From NCBI GenBank assembly GCA_002751075.1, contig NAOQ01000002.1, positions 249,620-265,287 of the forward strand: a DNA stretch of 15,668 bases. The letters are read 5' to 3'. This stretch comes from Ichthyophonus hoferi (Eukaryota > Opisthokonta > Ichthyosporea > Ichthyophonida > Ichthyophonidae). The notes below the pieces were generated by a model. The model was not told where the DNA came from, did no database searches, and was given only the letters and a program-made list of their open reading frames with translations. Position 1 is the stretch's first letter. Each line of letters begins with the position of its first letter. Below are positions 1 to 8,652 of this stretch, one piece after another. Both the position numbers and the translations under genes were made by a program.

Positions 1-140
1 TCAGAAATGCTTTTTATCATTATAAAATTTGTGGACATTAAACGAGAAATATAGTACGATAAACAAACGTGAAAAACAGAAACCTGGACTAACAGGTCAA
101 ATAAAATAAAACATAAAGATACGTAGGAAGATGGCTCTAC

Positions 141-1958
141 CTAATGCCAAAGGAGCAGAAAAGGGCTGCAACCTCTGTAGCACCTATCCATTTCTTGGAA
201 TTGAACAATGTACCGCCAAATTGATCACATCCGGAAATGTCAAAACCTGGGGCATGGGTTATAAGATATATATAGAGAGAGTATTGAGAGAGAGTTGGAG
301 CGTTTTGTTGGCACTCTGTCATATATAAACATAGACATGTTATAATGATATTAACATAAATGCTATATAAAAGATTACGAACAGGGATAAGAGTAGGGCA
401 GTATATATCCCAATTTATATCAAGCATATACTGAGGTGGACAGTTTATTACTTTCTTTGTATCTTTATTTGTCTCATATACAGCAGATTACCCGTTATAA
501 ATCATCTTCATAGTTATATATGTATGGATAACCAGCATAAATGTGATACTAGATATGTAGTTATACAGTATGTGCCATGGTTCATACGCCTATTAGAGCT
601 AATATATATATAATAGAAGAACAGTATGGGATTGATGTAGGAGATGATGCCTATTGATAGGTTATATATGGTATACTGATACTAATGGCATTAAATAATT
701 TATTCATTTAAACAAGTGAAATGTGATGATGTACTATATTACATACCATCACTTTTTGACTATAGATACGTACGCCAGCAGGCAATAGATTATAACATAG
801 TTTATTGTCTTATACCACATTTTATGTCTAATTAATGGCTAGGGATTAAATAGTAACTGAATTATGATATTTGAAACTGATGGCCAATCCACAATAACAG
901 TGTCAACATACAGTTAATCAGTCAAAATGAAGAGTAGCATACGACCAGATTGATCTATGATGGCCACACTATAACATATCATTCTAACCTTTTTGCCAGG
1001 CTGTCTCTATCCACCGTTGTAGCTTTGGTATTTCTGGTATAAATCCTTCACCTGAAAACGCCAAAAAATAAGCTTCATTAGAATTTGTTGGTTAATGAGT
1101 AATTAATTAATAGTGGCTTTACACTCATAGATAGGTATGTTCGCATACTTGATAGACATTATAAACCACATCATTGCCCTTTAATATTCATTTAAATGCA
1201 TTCTCAATTAATTTATGCAACGGGTAGAGGGTGCCTATCTTTTTAACTCTGCCTACCGCTATTTAGCGAATTCTATATTTCCTTTTCTTTCCTTCTCCTC
1301 CCCGCATCCTATCTTCTACTCTCACTTTCTTCTGTATCTTCTAAATTATAACACAGCTGTATTAAAGCTATAAGGATCACATAGCATGAATAGTCAAAAC
1401 AGAATACCATCAAAAAGCTTGGATGAGTAGTCTGGATTATGTAGAAGACATGATGATAGCATCTGGTTAGAAAACATAATGAATAACCATGTAAAATACT
1501 GCAACCATATTATATTCCCTGGAAACCATATCTCTCCTACCCAGTCCTTCACAACAAAATAAACATCGTGGTGTCATTTATACTTTTGGTTCTAAATATG
1601 TACACATATATATACTTACATATAACTTATCTACATAAATGATTAAGAAAACAGCTAAAATTATTGCTTTTTCAAAAGGAATAGAAGAGCACAATTATTC
1701 CTATAATCCCACTTGTTATTATTTTTATAGATATAACTAAATGGTTGTATATGAATGGGTAAATGGGTGTGCGCGCGCCATTATTCATACAAATGGATAC
1801 ATCAGAACATGAGGGCAATCGCCTATAAATCTTATGTAACTAAAAAGCTATATCCATTCTTCTCTAATAATACATGCATATTGAATTATTTATGTACTAA
1901 CTCTAAAACATAAAGGTTTATAAGTGTGCATGCGTGTGTGTGTGTGTGTGTGTGCATG

Positions 1959-1992
<34 letters not shown>

Positions 1993-3705
1993 TATATGTA
2001 TGTATATATGTTGTTTTTTTTGCGTATGTATGTATTGTGTGCAAATATTTACTTATATACCTATATATATGAACATATGAATGCTCCGATGTCAACTTCC
2101 CAGCAATATAGCCATATATATGCTAATATACACACGTACCTGAATATTTCTATAACCACATCCCCAGCCTTTGTCACCAAAGCTGGCCCCAAAGTGATCA
2201 GTGGAGGATGAGAGATACACTCTGGTTACTCCTATAGGGCGTTTAGCTCCATCATACACCCGCTGCAGCATCTCAATCAATCCTGTGATATTCCATAAAT
2301 AAACAGATTATAGCACTAAAGGTATCGTGTACTTATGTGCTCACTTAAATAGAGAAATTCAAAAAGCCTAAACATGGTAATCATCCAATAATCCACGTAG
2401 AGACAAACTCAACCAATCGTTGTCCTCACACTAAATACCCATTAGCCAATGCCTAAATGACTTAGCAATGAAAGGAAGATATAACAGATCACATTCAAGA
2501 CGCAGTGTGCATGGCGTAGCAGTCCCACATACCCTTGGTACATGTGGTCATATCAGCCTTCCCTGTAGCTGTGCTTTCCCTCAGGGCCATGGCTATATTC
2601 AGGTACTGCACCTCACTAATACTCTTTCCGACTGCTCTCTCTAGATGTTGTCTATATTGTTGGGCATAGCCACCTGCGGTACTGGAGTACCCATATTTTT
2701 CCTGTACAATTGCAATGTAGCTTATAAGAGATAGAGATAAAGTACGGTTGCATCCTACTATTTATTCATCTGCGCGCTCACCCTCTTCTTGTCAACTAGC
2801 AACCAGAGAATAGTTGACCTCCCATTAATTGCTTTATAAATTACATTTATAATTGAAATAACGCTGAACAGTGTGCAGTATAATACTAGAAATAATGATG
2901 GTTGACAGTATAGACTAGACTGTAATAAAGCCAATATTCTGGCTGTAGTCAACTAGGGATTATGATAGAATGATCCTGGCAGGTGAAAATAAACAAACCA
3001 AGAGAGAATTACCTATAAGCGCCTCAGGAAAGATCCAAATGGGAAAATTTAAATTTAAAATACAACGAAGCCATCTTGAAATACATATAAAGAGAATAGG
3101 TTATTCCTTTATAGCATATGAAAAGATAACAACTAAAACATGAAGGATCCACGGTACAGTCTTGTGCCTCTCACCTGTAAAGCCTGGAAATCCTTGGCCT
3201 CTTTCTTTTTCCTTTTCACACTTTCTTCATGTTCTTGTTGGTGATGGTTGTAGACCGACAGGATGATCCAGTCACCACAGTCAGGGCACACCACCCCTGG
3301 TACAAGATAGTAGATACAGTCTTAGAACGGTATATGGAACATCTTTCATTTGTCTATATACATTATACATTCATATAGCCTACAACGTCCTCAAATACAC
3401 TCGCACGTCAATTTAAAAACCGTAGAGTGTACATAGATCTAGACAGCGAAATAAATATACCCTATGTTCGCAGGTATACCTAAATTGAGTCGTCTACAAA
3501 TAAAAACCAGTCCCATTGCATATGCAATATCTATGGCGGAACTATACGTCATTGACATAGAACAGCGTGCATTTCCTTCAAGTAGGAACCCACCTTCCTT
3601 GTCTATCAAACTAGACGTAGGCTGGTTAACTTGGAAGTGTTCATTGACATGTAAGGTGAGAGCATTAACTTCTTCTATGGATAGGCCACATACTGGGCAG
3701 GACAT
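141..3705 (-). CDS. ZUP1: ZUFSP/ZUP1-type zinc-finger deubiquitinase, 5' seven exons (3' end off window)
   Basis: ZUP1 is a papain-fold cysteine protease (peptidase C78 family) that cleaves K63-linked ubiquitin chains in nuclear genome maintenance; that is family knowledge. Exons on the minus strand are 3705-3594, 3296-3175, 2701-2533, 2282-2140, 1462-1408, 1051-989 and 246-141. All introns are GT-AG (250-742 bp) and all phases join, giving 256 residues plus a split Arg codon. Residues 1-24 form a C2H2 finger (C3, C6, H19, H23). Residues 39-60 form a second (C41, C44, H55 or H56, H60). A charged helix and a linker with EKYGYSSTAGGY follow. The catalytic block has DHFGASFGDKGWGCGYRN with the nucleophile at C176, then MLSSCLLHNP, GFIPEIPKLQ and KKWIGATEVAAL, each matching the human order. 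The catalytic His and Asp should lie in later exons beyond position 1. Human ZUP1 (578 aa) has more N-terminal fingers, so this form is compact. The ATG at 3705 begins directly at the finger; an earlier exon is possible. Confidence 0.93.
1930..2012. repeat. Compound microsatellite (TG)n-(TATG)n in ZUP1 intron 4
   Basis: An uninterrupted TG run is followed by TATG and TATATG units, inside the intron between ZUP1 exons 4 and 5 (2139-1463). Open frames on both strands here (1924-2211 plus, 1886-2095 minus) are low-complexity products of the repeat, with runs such as HTYIHTYIHT. They are not genes. Confidence 0.95.
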
Positions 3706-4861
3706 GGTCTTTTTAAACCAAAAAAATGCCTTTCAAACAATGTACTTGATATAGAAGGGGTATTAGAAGCTCCCTGACTGTTGCAAAACACTGAATAATA
3801 GAATTGTAGTTCGGGTTATTTTACACAATCATACCTCATCAAGCATCATCATATCCAAACTGTTATAATATAGTGCCCTATTTCACCTTTCATATAGATA
3901 TCTTATAAGAACAAACCCATACAAGTATGATTAACTGTTTCAAAATGTAAGATTGATACAGAATAATAATGTTATAGCTATAATAAATATAAACTGCTAG
4001 AGTGTAATAGTATATCTTTTGGGTGTTATTTAAAATTCGTGGCAGTGGCAAATGTGAATTAAAGCCTTTTTATTTTATTTATTTTTTATATTGATTAAAC
4101 ACAAAACATTAAGGCATATCTTATTTATAAAATTGTGTCATTTTTTATCAAAGTAGAGACCAAATATGATATAATTCAAGAAACGCTATAATTGTCTAAA
4201 GAGTAATATATGATGCAGATATAAACATGTGAAAACGGACCCACATATAACGCAAGTGTAAGCCAAAAAATCAACTAATTATTGAAAACGCTTCCATGAT
4301 ATCAATAATAAAGTTTCTATAAGAGCGGAAAGGAAGGAAAGAAAAAAAGAGAAAATGATACTCAGTGCCCACTAAAACAAATAACAAAACAAAATATTCA
4401 AAACATATGCCTAGCTAGAAGAATAATAACAACCTTGTCTATATATTCTTTCACAATACTAGTGTCTTATTTTTGCATAAAAGTAATTATTATCCAACTA
4501 AACATCTTCTTTGGGTGCTTTTAGCAATACACTTCACTCATAATAGTACCAAAATATATATTACTTTTATGATTATATCATATAGCTAATATATCGTATG
4601 TAGTGTCAATAAATAATCTTTATTTATATTATGTTTAAAACTCGTGCCAGCCAATGGAAATACTAACAATCCATATAAGTATTTTAGTCATGAAATGTGT
4701 AATTAATTAATTAATTAATTTATACTAGAACTATTTTTCACACGTATGAACATTCAGGGTCAACATTGGCATTTTGAGATGCATTACAGCTAGACACATT
4801 GCACATAAAATAATTTAGATATTCAATTGTAAGAATAATATTTAAAGATATTGACACTCAA
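3706..4861. other. Intergenic stretch upstream of ZUP1, no gene seen
   Basis: This AT-rich sequence lies upstream of the ZUP1 start codon. No open frame with protein-like composition or recognisable motif was found on either strand. It should contain the ZUP1 promoter and 5' UTR, but no convincing TATA box or initiator can be assigned. A short (AATT)5 microsatellite sits at 4701-4720. Confidence 0.6.
4701..4721. repeat. (AATT)5 microsatellite
   Basis: Five perfect tandem AATT units in intergenic DNA, about 160 bp left of the first transposon fossil. Confidence 0.95.
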
Positions 4862-5025
4862 GATGGTGTCTTAAAATTGCTTGTGAATTTAAGCTCGAGA
4901 TGCCATTTCCCATATAAGATATGTATTTGGATGGTTTTATTACTATTACGATTTATCCAACTAATATTTAGGCTATTATTGCTTTAAACTCAACCCTTTA
5001 CCGCAAATTTCCTGCCTCTTTACAA

Positions 5026-5650
5026 CTATTCCTTAAAATCTATACCCTTTGCAGGTTTATGATTAATAAAATAATCAATCATGTCATATTTATTCATGGC
5101 CGTAATTACGGAACTGTTTTGAGTTCTTATCGTGGGAGCAGATGTATAAGCACATGATCCACCCAAGGATCTTTCTTTTTGCGTTCGACTCGACACACTA
5201 AGCCCAACTTCATCCAGAAAAACCAAGTTTTTGTTTTCTAAACTAAATATTTTCAAATTGTAATTTACTGTATAATTGTACATTAGGTTTATCATTCTAT
5301 CACTATTATGGATTTCCAGCACAATGGTTAGCATTTGCAGTAAATAATAAAACACACTCAAACAGATATCAACGGTGCTTTTGCCAACATTAATATGGAA
5401 TCCTTCTGCCACTTTAAAATTTAATTCGTTCAGTGTGAGTAAAGCTTCTTCTTATATCTAGAAAGTAATAGCCAATTTTTGTTTATTTGATAATTTGGTT
5501 GAAAAATCCCTGCGTCTTTGTCCCACCTAGGTCTTTCCTTTTCCTTCTTCATAATACTTTAAAATCCCTATAATTAACACTCTTGGGAAACCAAGAGCAC
5601 CTGCGATCTACAAAGAAGAAATTTACGTTCGCTATGATTAATAATCTTCT
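5026..5650 (-). pseudogene. Broken Tc1/IS630-type transposase (element 1)
   Basis: The longest intact stretch is a 128-codon minus-strand frame, 5412-5026. It begins with FHINVGKSTVDICL, the end of the DNA-binding region (compare the family pattern F-x-I-x-V-S-K-S-T-I/V-D-R). It contains LVFLDEVGL, the first catalytic Asp segment of the DDE_3 endonuclease, then an S-S-x-I-T-A block. Upstream on the same strand (about 5650-5413), in shifted frames and across stops, are a helix-turn-helix-like IAGALGFPRVLIIGILKYY, then LSNKQKLAI and EEALLTLNELNFKVAEG. The second Asp and the N-P-x-E segment are absent: only about 160 bp separate the frame's end from the left terminus, too little for the usual C-terminal third. 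This copy is therefore non-autonomous and internally deleted. Confidence 0.88.
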
Positions 5651-5878
5651 GTCTGGTCTCATTGGAAATTATCCGGCACCGTCTTAAAGAAGTGAGAGTA
5701 TTATCTTGATTTTCATAATTTTGGCTACTCATGCGAATATAATTTTCGTAAGAAAGAACACTTGAAACAAAATAAATCTTTGAGGAAAATTACTAAATAA
5801 AATAGAGTATATAAAAAAAACAATATTAGATTTTTCAGGAACTGATTTTCAATATATATATTAAGATTTTCATACTTT

Positions 5879-5948
5879 AATGTTGCTAAAACTTGAGAAA
5901 AAATGTTGTGAATGCTTGGGGAAAAAAATGTCGTTAAAGCTCGAGAAA
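5879..5948 (-). repeat. Pair of 22-bp direct repeats near the right end of element 1 (IR/DR-like)
   Basis: Copies at 5879-5900 and 5927-5948 match at 18 of 22 positions, 48 bp apart. All four differences are transitions, and two convert CG to TG. Paired direct repeats inside a terminal region resemble the transposase-binding sites of IR/DR-type Tc1 elements; that role is inferred. Confidence 0.65.
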
Positions 5949-5966
5949 CTCTGTAAGACACCCTTT

Positions 5967-6419
5967 ATGATGGTAAGATACGTCAAAAATAAATAGAAAC
6001 AGAATCAGTCCCTATAACTATTTAGAACGGAGGGAATACCAAATAAAGGAGTGTTTTAACATGCTCTATTGTGTACACCGAGTACAGATATGCTGAGTAC
6101 CTTTTATCTTTGAAGAAATTAAGACAAAATAAGATTTCACTATGTAGGCTTTAGGAAATGTTTAATCCAAACTACTGCTATTATACCAACTGCATAAGGT
6201 TACAATATCTTTCATATGGGCAATAAAATTCATCCTTAACATCTAATGGCTGCTAATGTGTTCTAGCACCTAGCATAGTACATTTATTACATTATTTACT
6301 GGCTTACTTGATTCCTTTTGATTTGCATAAATATACAAATCCCAACCAAAATGGATTATTGAAATTAAAAAAAAAAAATTTAAAAAAAAATGAACAATAA
6401 AGACTAAATTGAAAGAAAT
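5967..6419. other. Spacer between the two transposon fossils
   Basis: No gene was found. It holds a motif at 6018-6038 resembling one end of a Stowaway-type MITE, and A/T homopolymer runs towards 6420. The minus-strand frame 6492-6304 is low-complexity F/K/N sequence spanning those homopolymers. Confidence 0.5.
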
Positions 6420-6434
6420 TTTTTTTTTTTGCTA

Positions 6435-6461
6435 TTTTCACTAGAGGATTTGTATTTTTTA
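6435..6461 (+). repeat. Left terminal inverted repeat of element 2
   Basis: This 27-bp repeat contains TTTTCACTAGAGGATTTG and pairs with 7717-7743 at 26 of 27 positions. Sequence outside it is T-rich and degraded. Confidence 0.88.
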
Positions 6462-6689
6462 CGTTTCTTATATGTTTGTTTTTTTTGACCAAAAAAAAAA
6501 GTTATTTAAGAAACCAAAAAGAATAGATGGAAAATCCCTTAATTTTGTATTGTCCTAACTTAACCCTCTTTTACCTTTCCCCACATTCTCCTATATAATA
6601 AATTGCAGAATGCTATAGTTGAGCTTGAGTTAAAATCATTAAGGCTCCTTTGGATGTAACTTTTCATTGCTTCACTTCTATTAGCTCCT

Positions 6690-7330
6690 GGGCCTATAGG
6701 TATGAATTTTACTTTTTAATAACCCTAATACGTTTTCAGTCGGGTTCAGTTGCGCTGAGTATAATGGCAAATACAGAAACGTGATGGAATTGGTCATCAA
6801 ACAATCTTAAACTTTACGGCAATGATGAAACCTCACATTTGGATTTATGCAATTGTTCTTGATCGCCTCATGTAAAAATATTAGAAAGTGTCCTGCATTA
6901 AATGAATTATTGATCATCTTATTATGAATGAGGAGAGAGGGAGAAAGAAGACCACACATAGATATATTTTTTTCTTTTGTTGAATTAACGAATGCTACAG
7001 CATCTTCATTTGGGATCGCATACTCTTAATGTGAAAATGCATGTAGATTAAATCCAAATTTATCTAGGAACAAGATTGTCTTGTTCTTCTTTCCGATCAT
7101 TGTTGCAGCATATTCTGCAACTACTTAAATGCAAATCCAATTCTGCTAGAACTACATTTGACTTTTTTTTTTCACCTCTTCCTAATAAAACCATTTGACT
7201 TCACCACCTTATTCAAACTAGAGCTGCTGAGCTGTTCTCCCTCATTGATAAAGATCTTTCTCAAGTTGGATTGAGAGAGAGTTGTTCCTACCAATCATCT
7301 CACGCAGTCTTCCCCACCTTACTTGCTAAT
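6690..7330 (-). pseudogene. Broken Tc1/IS630-type transposase (element 2)
   Basis: Recognisable blocks lie in order on the minus strand but in different frames and with stops. At about 7290-7250 is NNSLSIQLEKDL, a helical DNA-binding segment. At 7080-7035 is LFLDKFGFNLHA, the first DDE Asp segment, where a D-E-x-G-F-N-L-H pattern is usual and the E is now K. At about 6965-6880 is SMCGLLSP followed by SFNAGHFLIFLHE. At 6845-6810 is VRFHH, where the usual catalytic D-N before V has become N-P. At 6775-6725 is LPLYSAQLNPTENVLGLL, holding the conserved N-P-x-E-N and third acidic residue. Order and spacing are those of a DDE_3 transposase. Loss of the second Asp plus several frame breaks make it inactive. 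Confidence 0.9.
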
Positions 7331-7716
7331 AAATGAATCAAAATTGCATTCTCTGTCATTTTTTTCTATATATTTCTTCAGTTCATAGATTTGAGACCTG
7401 TTTATAATAGTTAGGGTGGATATGTTTTAAACATTTTCCGTTGGTAAAAGTTTTGCGATCTGGTTGAACAATGTCGTATTTAAACATGAATCAACTTTTC
7501 AATTATTTTTTTCTATCATAAGCCAATACATAATCTTATTTTTAATATATTTTTAAAATTAATTGAAAAGATTGCCAAATTGTCGTACGTTTTTTGAGAA
7601 TTTTTCATGTGGAAGATCAAAGAAACAAAAAATAAAATTGCTACTTTTCCTCTCAAATTATTCTATATATTTTTTTAGTATAACTTTTTTTCCTTCCAAT
7701 TTTAAAGGAGTTTTTT

Positions 7717-7743
7717 TAAAAAATACAATTCCTCTAGTGAAAA
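7717..7743 (-). repeat. Right terminal inverted repeat of element 2
   Basis: This is the inverted partner of 6435-6461. Read on the minus strand, the outer sequence starts TA-CAGTTTAGGG, a typical Tc1-superfamily end. The element therefore ends at 7753, with the TA target at 7754-7755. Confidence 0.88.
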
Positions 7744-7755
7744 CCCTAAACTGTA

Positions 7756-8460
7756 ACTTTTTTCTAATATTTAATTATATTGCCTAATTTTTTTTTGTTA
7801 TACCACTGAAATGAAATCACGCCATTTATGGTAAGCCCAATTTTTATATCATCATATGTAATTGCTCATGTTGTAACTATTAAAATTGCAATTAAATATA
7901 TTGCACAAATACACTCTTTGAGAAAAATATGCACACTAATACGTTTTTTTCAATTCGTCCCAATTTGATATAATTTAAGAAATGTTACCGATGTGATCAT
8001 TTTTAAAATTTCAGTTTCCTATAGGGTGTAACAATATGCTGATGTTGCCAAATACAAATAGAAATTTATATTGTTTTTTTTTTTCTCGTGGTAGAATCCC
8101 AGATAAAATCCTCTCAGTCAATCAATCTTTCCAGATCCTTAGTTGGGGGAAATTTGATCGAACACGGATAGTGGGTCATGACCGGTATGAGTGATAAAGG
8201 TAAATAATGTGTCTTTATTGTAGATTATCCTTTAAATAAAGAAGAACCAATTTACAAATACTTAACACTTTCATTAAAAAACTTTAAAAAGATTCTGAAA
8301 AGGAAATTTAGCATTAAAATTTCAGTATATTCTAATAATTAAAAATGACCCGAAGGTTTTCTTTTTTTGTTATTTGTTTGTCTAAGGCCAAATTTTAACA
8401 TAAATTTTAACGGAATTTAAACATTTGCTTGATCTTTCACGGTAACGCTCTACCTATATA
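7756..8460. other. AT-rich intergenic sequence, no gene seen
   Basis: No coding or RNA gene could be supported. A short segment at about 8087-8210 is less AT-rich, with GGTAGAATCCC and GGGTCATGACCGG. It might be relic repeat DNA but matches nothing I can name. Confidence 0.5.
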
Positions 8461-8464
8461 TAGA

Positions 8465-8546
8465 TCCATTGTAACAATGGTATATATTTTAAAATTTTAA
8501 CGGCCAATAATTGAAAGCAGAAAATGTTATTGGCTGTTACAGTGGA
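8465..8546. repeat. Nested inverted-repeat cluster (possible MITE remnant or transposon end)
   Basis: Three nested symmetries occur here. A perfect 15-bp palindrome CCATTGTAACAATGG lies at 8466-8480. Arms TCCATTGTAACA (8465-8476) and TGTTACAGTGGA (8535-8546) pair at 11 of 12. Inner arms at 8498-8510 and 8527-8539 pair at 12 of 13 around a 16-base loop. The rightward TACAGTGGATGAAAATATTT (8538-8557) looks like a Tc1-type end, but no partner copy was found to the right. Confidence 0.6.
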
Positions 8547-8652
8547 TGAAAATATTTGACAGTGACGGCTTATCCCATCATGTCAAAATGCAATTAACGT
8601 CATTATTAGCAAATATTTTAGTTTAAACCAATGATTGGCTATAACAAATTGG
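8504..8652. promoter_or_regulatory. Cluster of five CCAAT/ATTGG motifs
   Basis: CCAAT or its complement occurs at 8504-8508, 8529-8533, 8628-8632, 8634-8638 and 8648-8652. Such boxes bind NF-Y in animals and fungi. The cluster is about 1.65 kb upstream of the glutamine synthetase start and overlaps inverted repeats, so it may equally be repeat-derived. A regulatory role is conjecture. Confidence 0.3.

Larger units (their letters stand above)
4862..5966 (-). mobile_element. Decayed Tc1/IS630-type DNA transposon, element 1 (about 1.1 kb)
   Basis: The element is defined by transposase remains on the minus strand flanked by imperfect inverted ends. The left end has GGTGTCTTA (4865-4873), then a CTCGAG and CATTT block. 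The right end, read on the minus strand, has GGTGTCTTA (5962-5954), then CTCGAGCTTTAACGACATT. Next to the right end is a TA (5966-5967 region), the target dinucleotide of this superfamily; it has decayed on the left. The right subterminal region carries two 22-bp direct repeats. Length is slightly under the usual 1.2-1.3 kb because the C-terminal part of the transposase gene is deleted. Coding parts are strong; exact ends are moderate. Confidence 0.75.
6420..7755 (-). mobile_element. Tc1/IS630-type DNA transposon fossil, element 2 (about 1.33 kb)
   Basis: Terminal inverted repeats at 6435-6461 and 7717-7743 match at 26 of 27 positions and bracket a decayed minus-strand transposase. Spacing is about 1.3 kb, normal for Tc1 elements. 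On the right the repeat extends outward to CAG next to TA (7753 and 7754-7755), the expected terminus and target dinucleotide. On the left the outermost bases are eroded into a T run near 6421-6430. A second inner match, an A run followed by GTTAT, occurs a similar distance inside each end. The transposase differs from that of element 1, so the two belong to different lineages. Confidence 0.88.

Noticed and set aside
1-140. Next ZUP1 exon at the left edge
   Set aside because: A frame after CCAG at about 90 is open but does not give the expected I-V-D-F block that follows the split Arg, so the next exon is probably outside the window.
1886-2211. Overlapping open frames on both strands
   Set aside because: They are translations of the TG/TATG microsatellite plus part of ZUP1 exon 4; composition is purely repetitive outside the exon.
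3464-3754. Plus-strand frame of 96 codons
   Set aside because: It is antisense to ZUP1 exon 1 and its flanks; the minus strand carries the zinc finger with correct splice sites.
5725-5961. Minus-strand frame of 78 codons
   Set aside because: It lies within the right terminal region of transposon element 1, is rich in F/L/Y/I and matches no protein I recognise.
6304-6492. Minus-strand frame of 62 codons
   Set aside because: Low-complexity K/F/N translation of A and T homopolymers next to the left end of element 2.
7563-7787. Plus-strand frame of 74 codons
   Set aside because: AT-driven composition, and it runs through the right terminal repeat of element 2 on the strand opposite the transposase.
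8087-8210. Possible tRNA-derived SINE (GGTAGAATCCC resembles a tRNA B-box-like string)
   Set aside because: No A box, no cloverleaf and no tail repeat could be found; the resemblance is too short.
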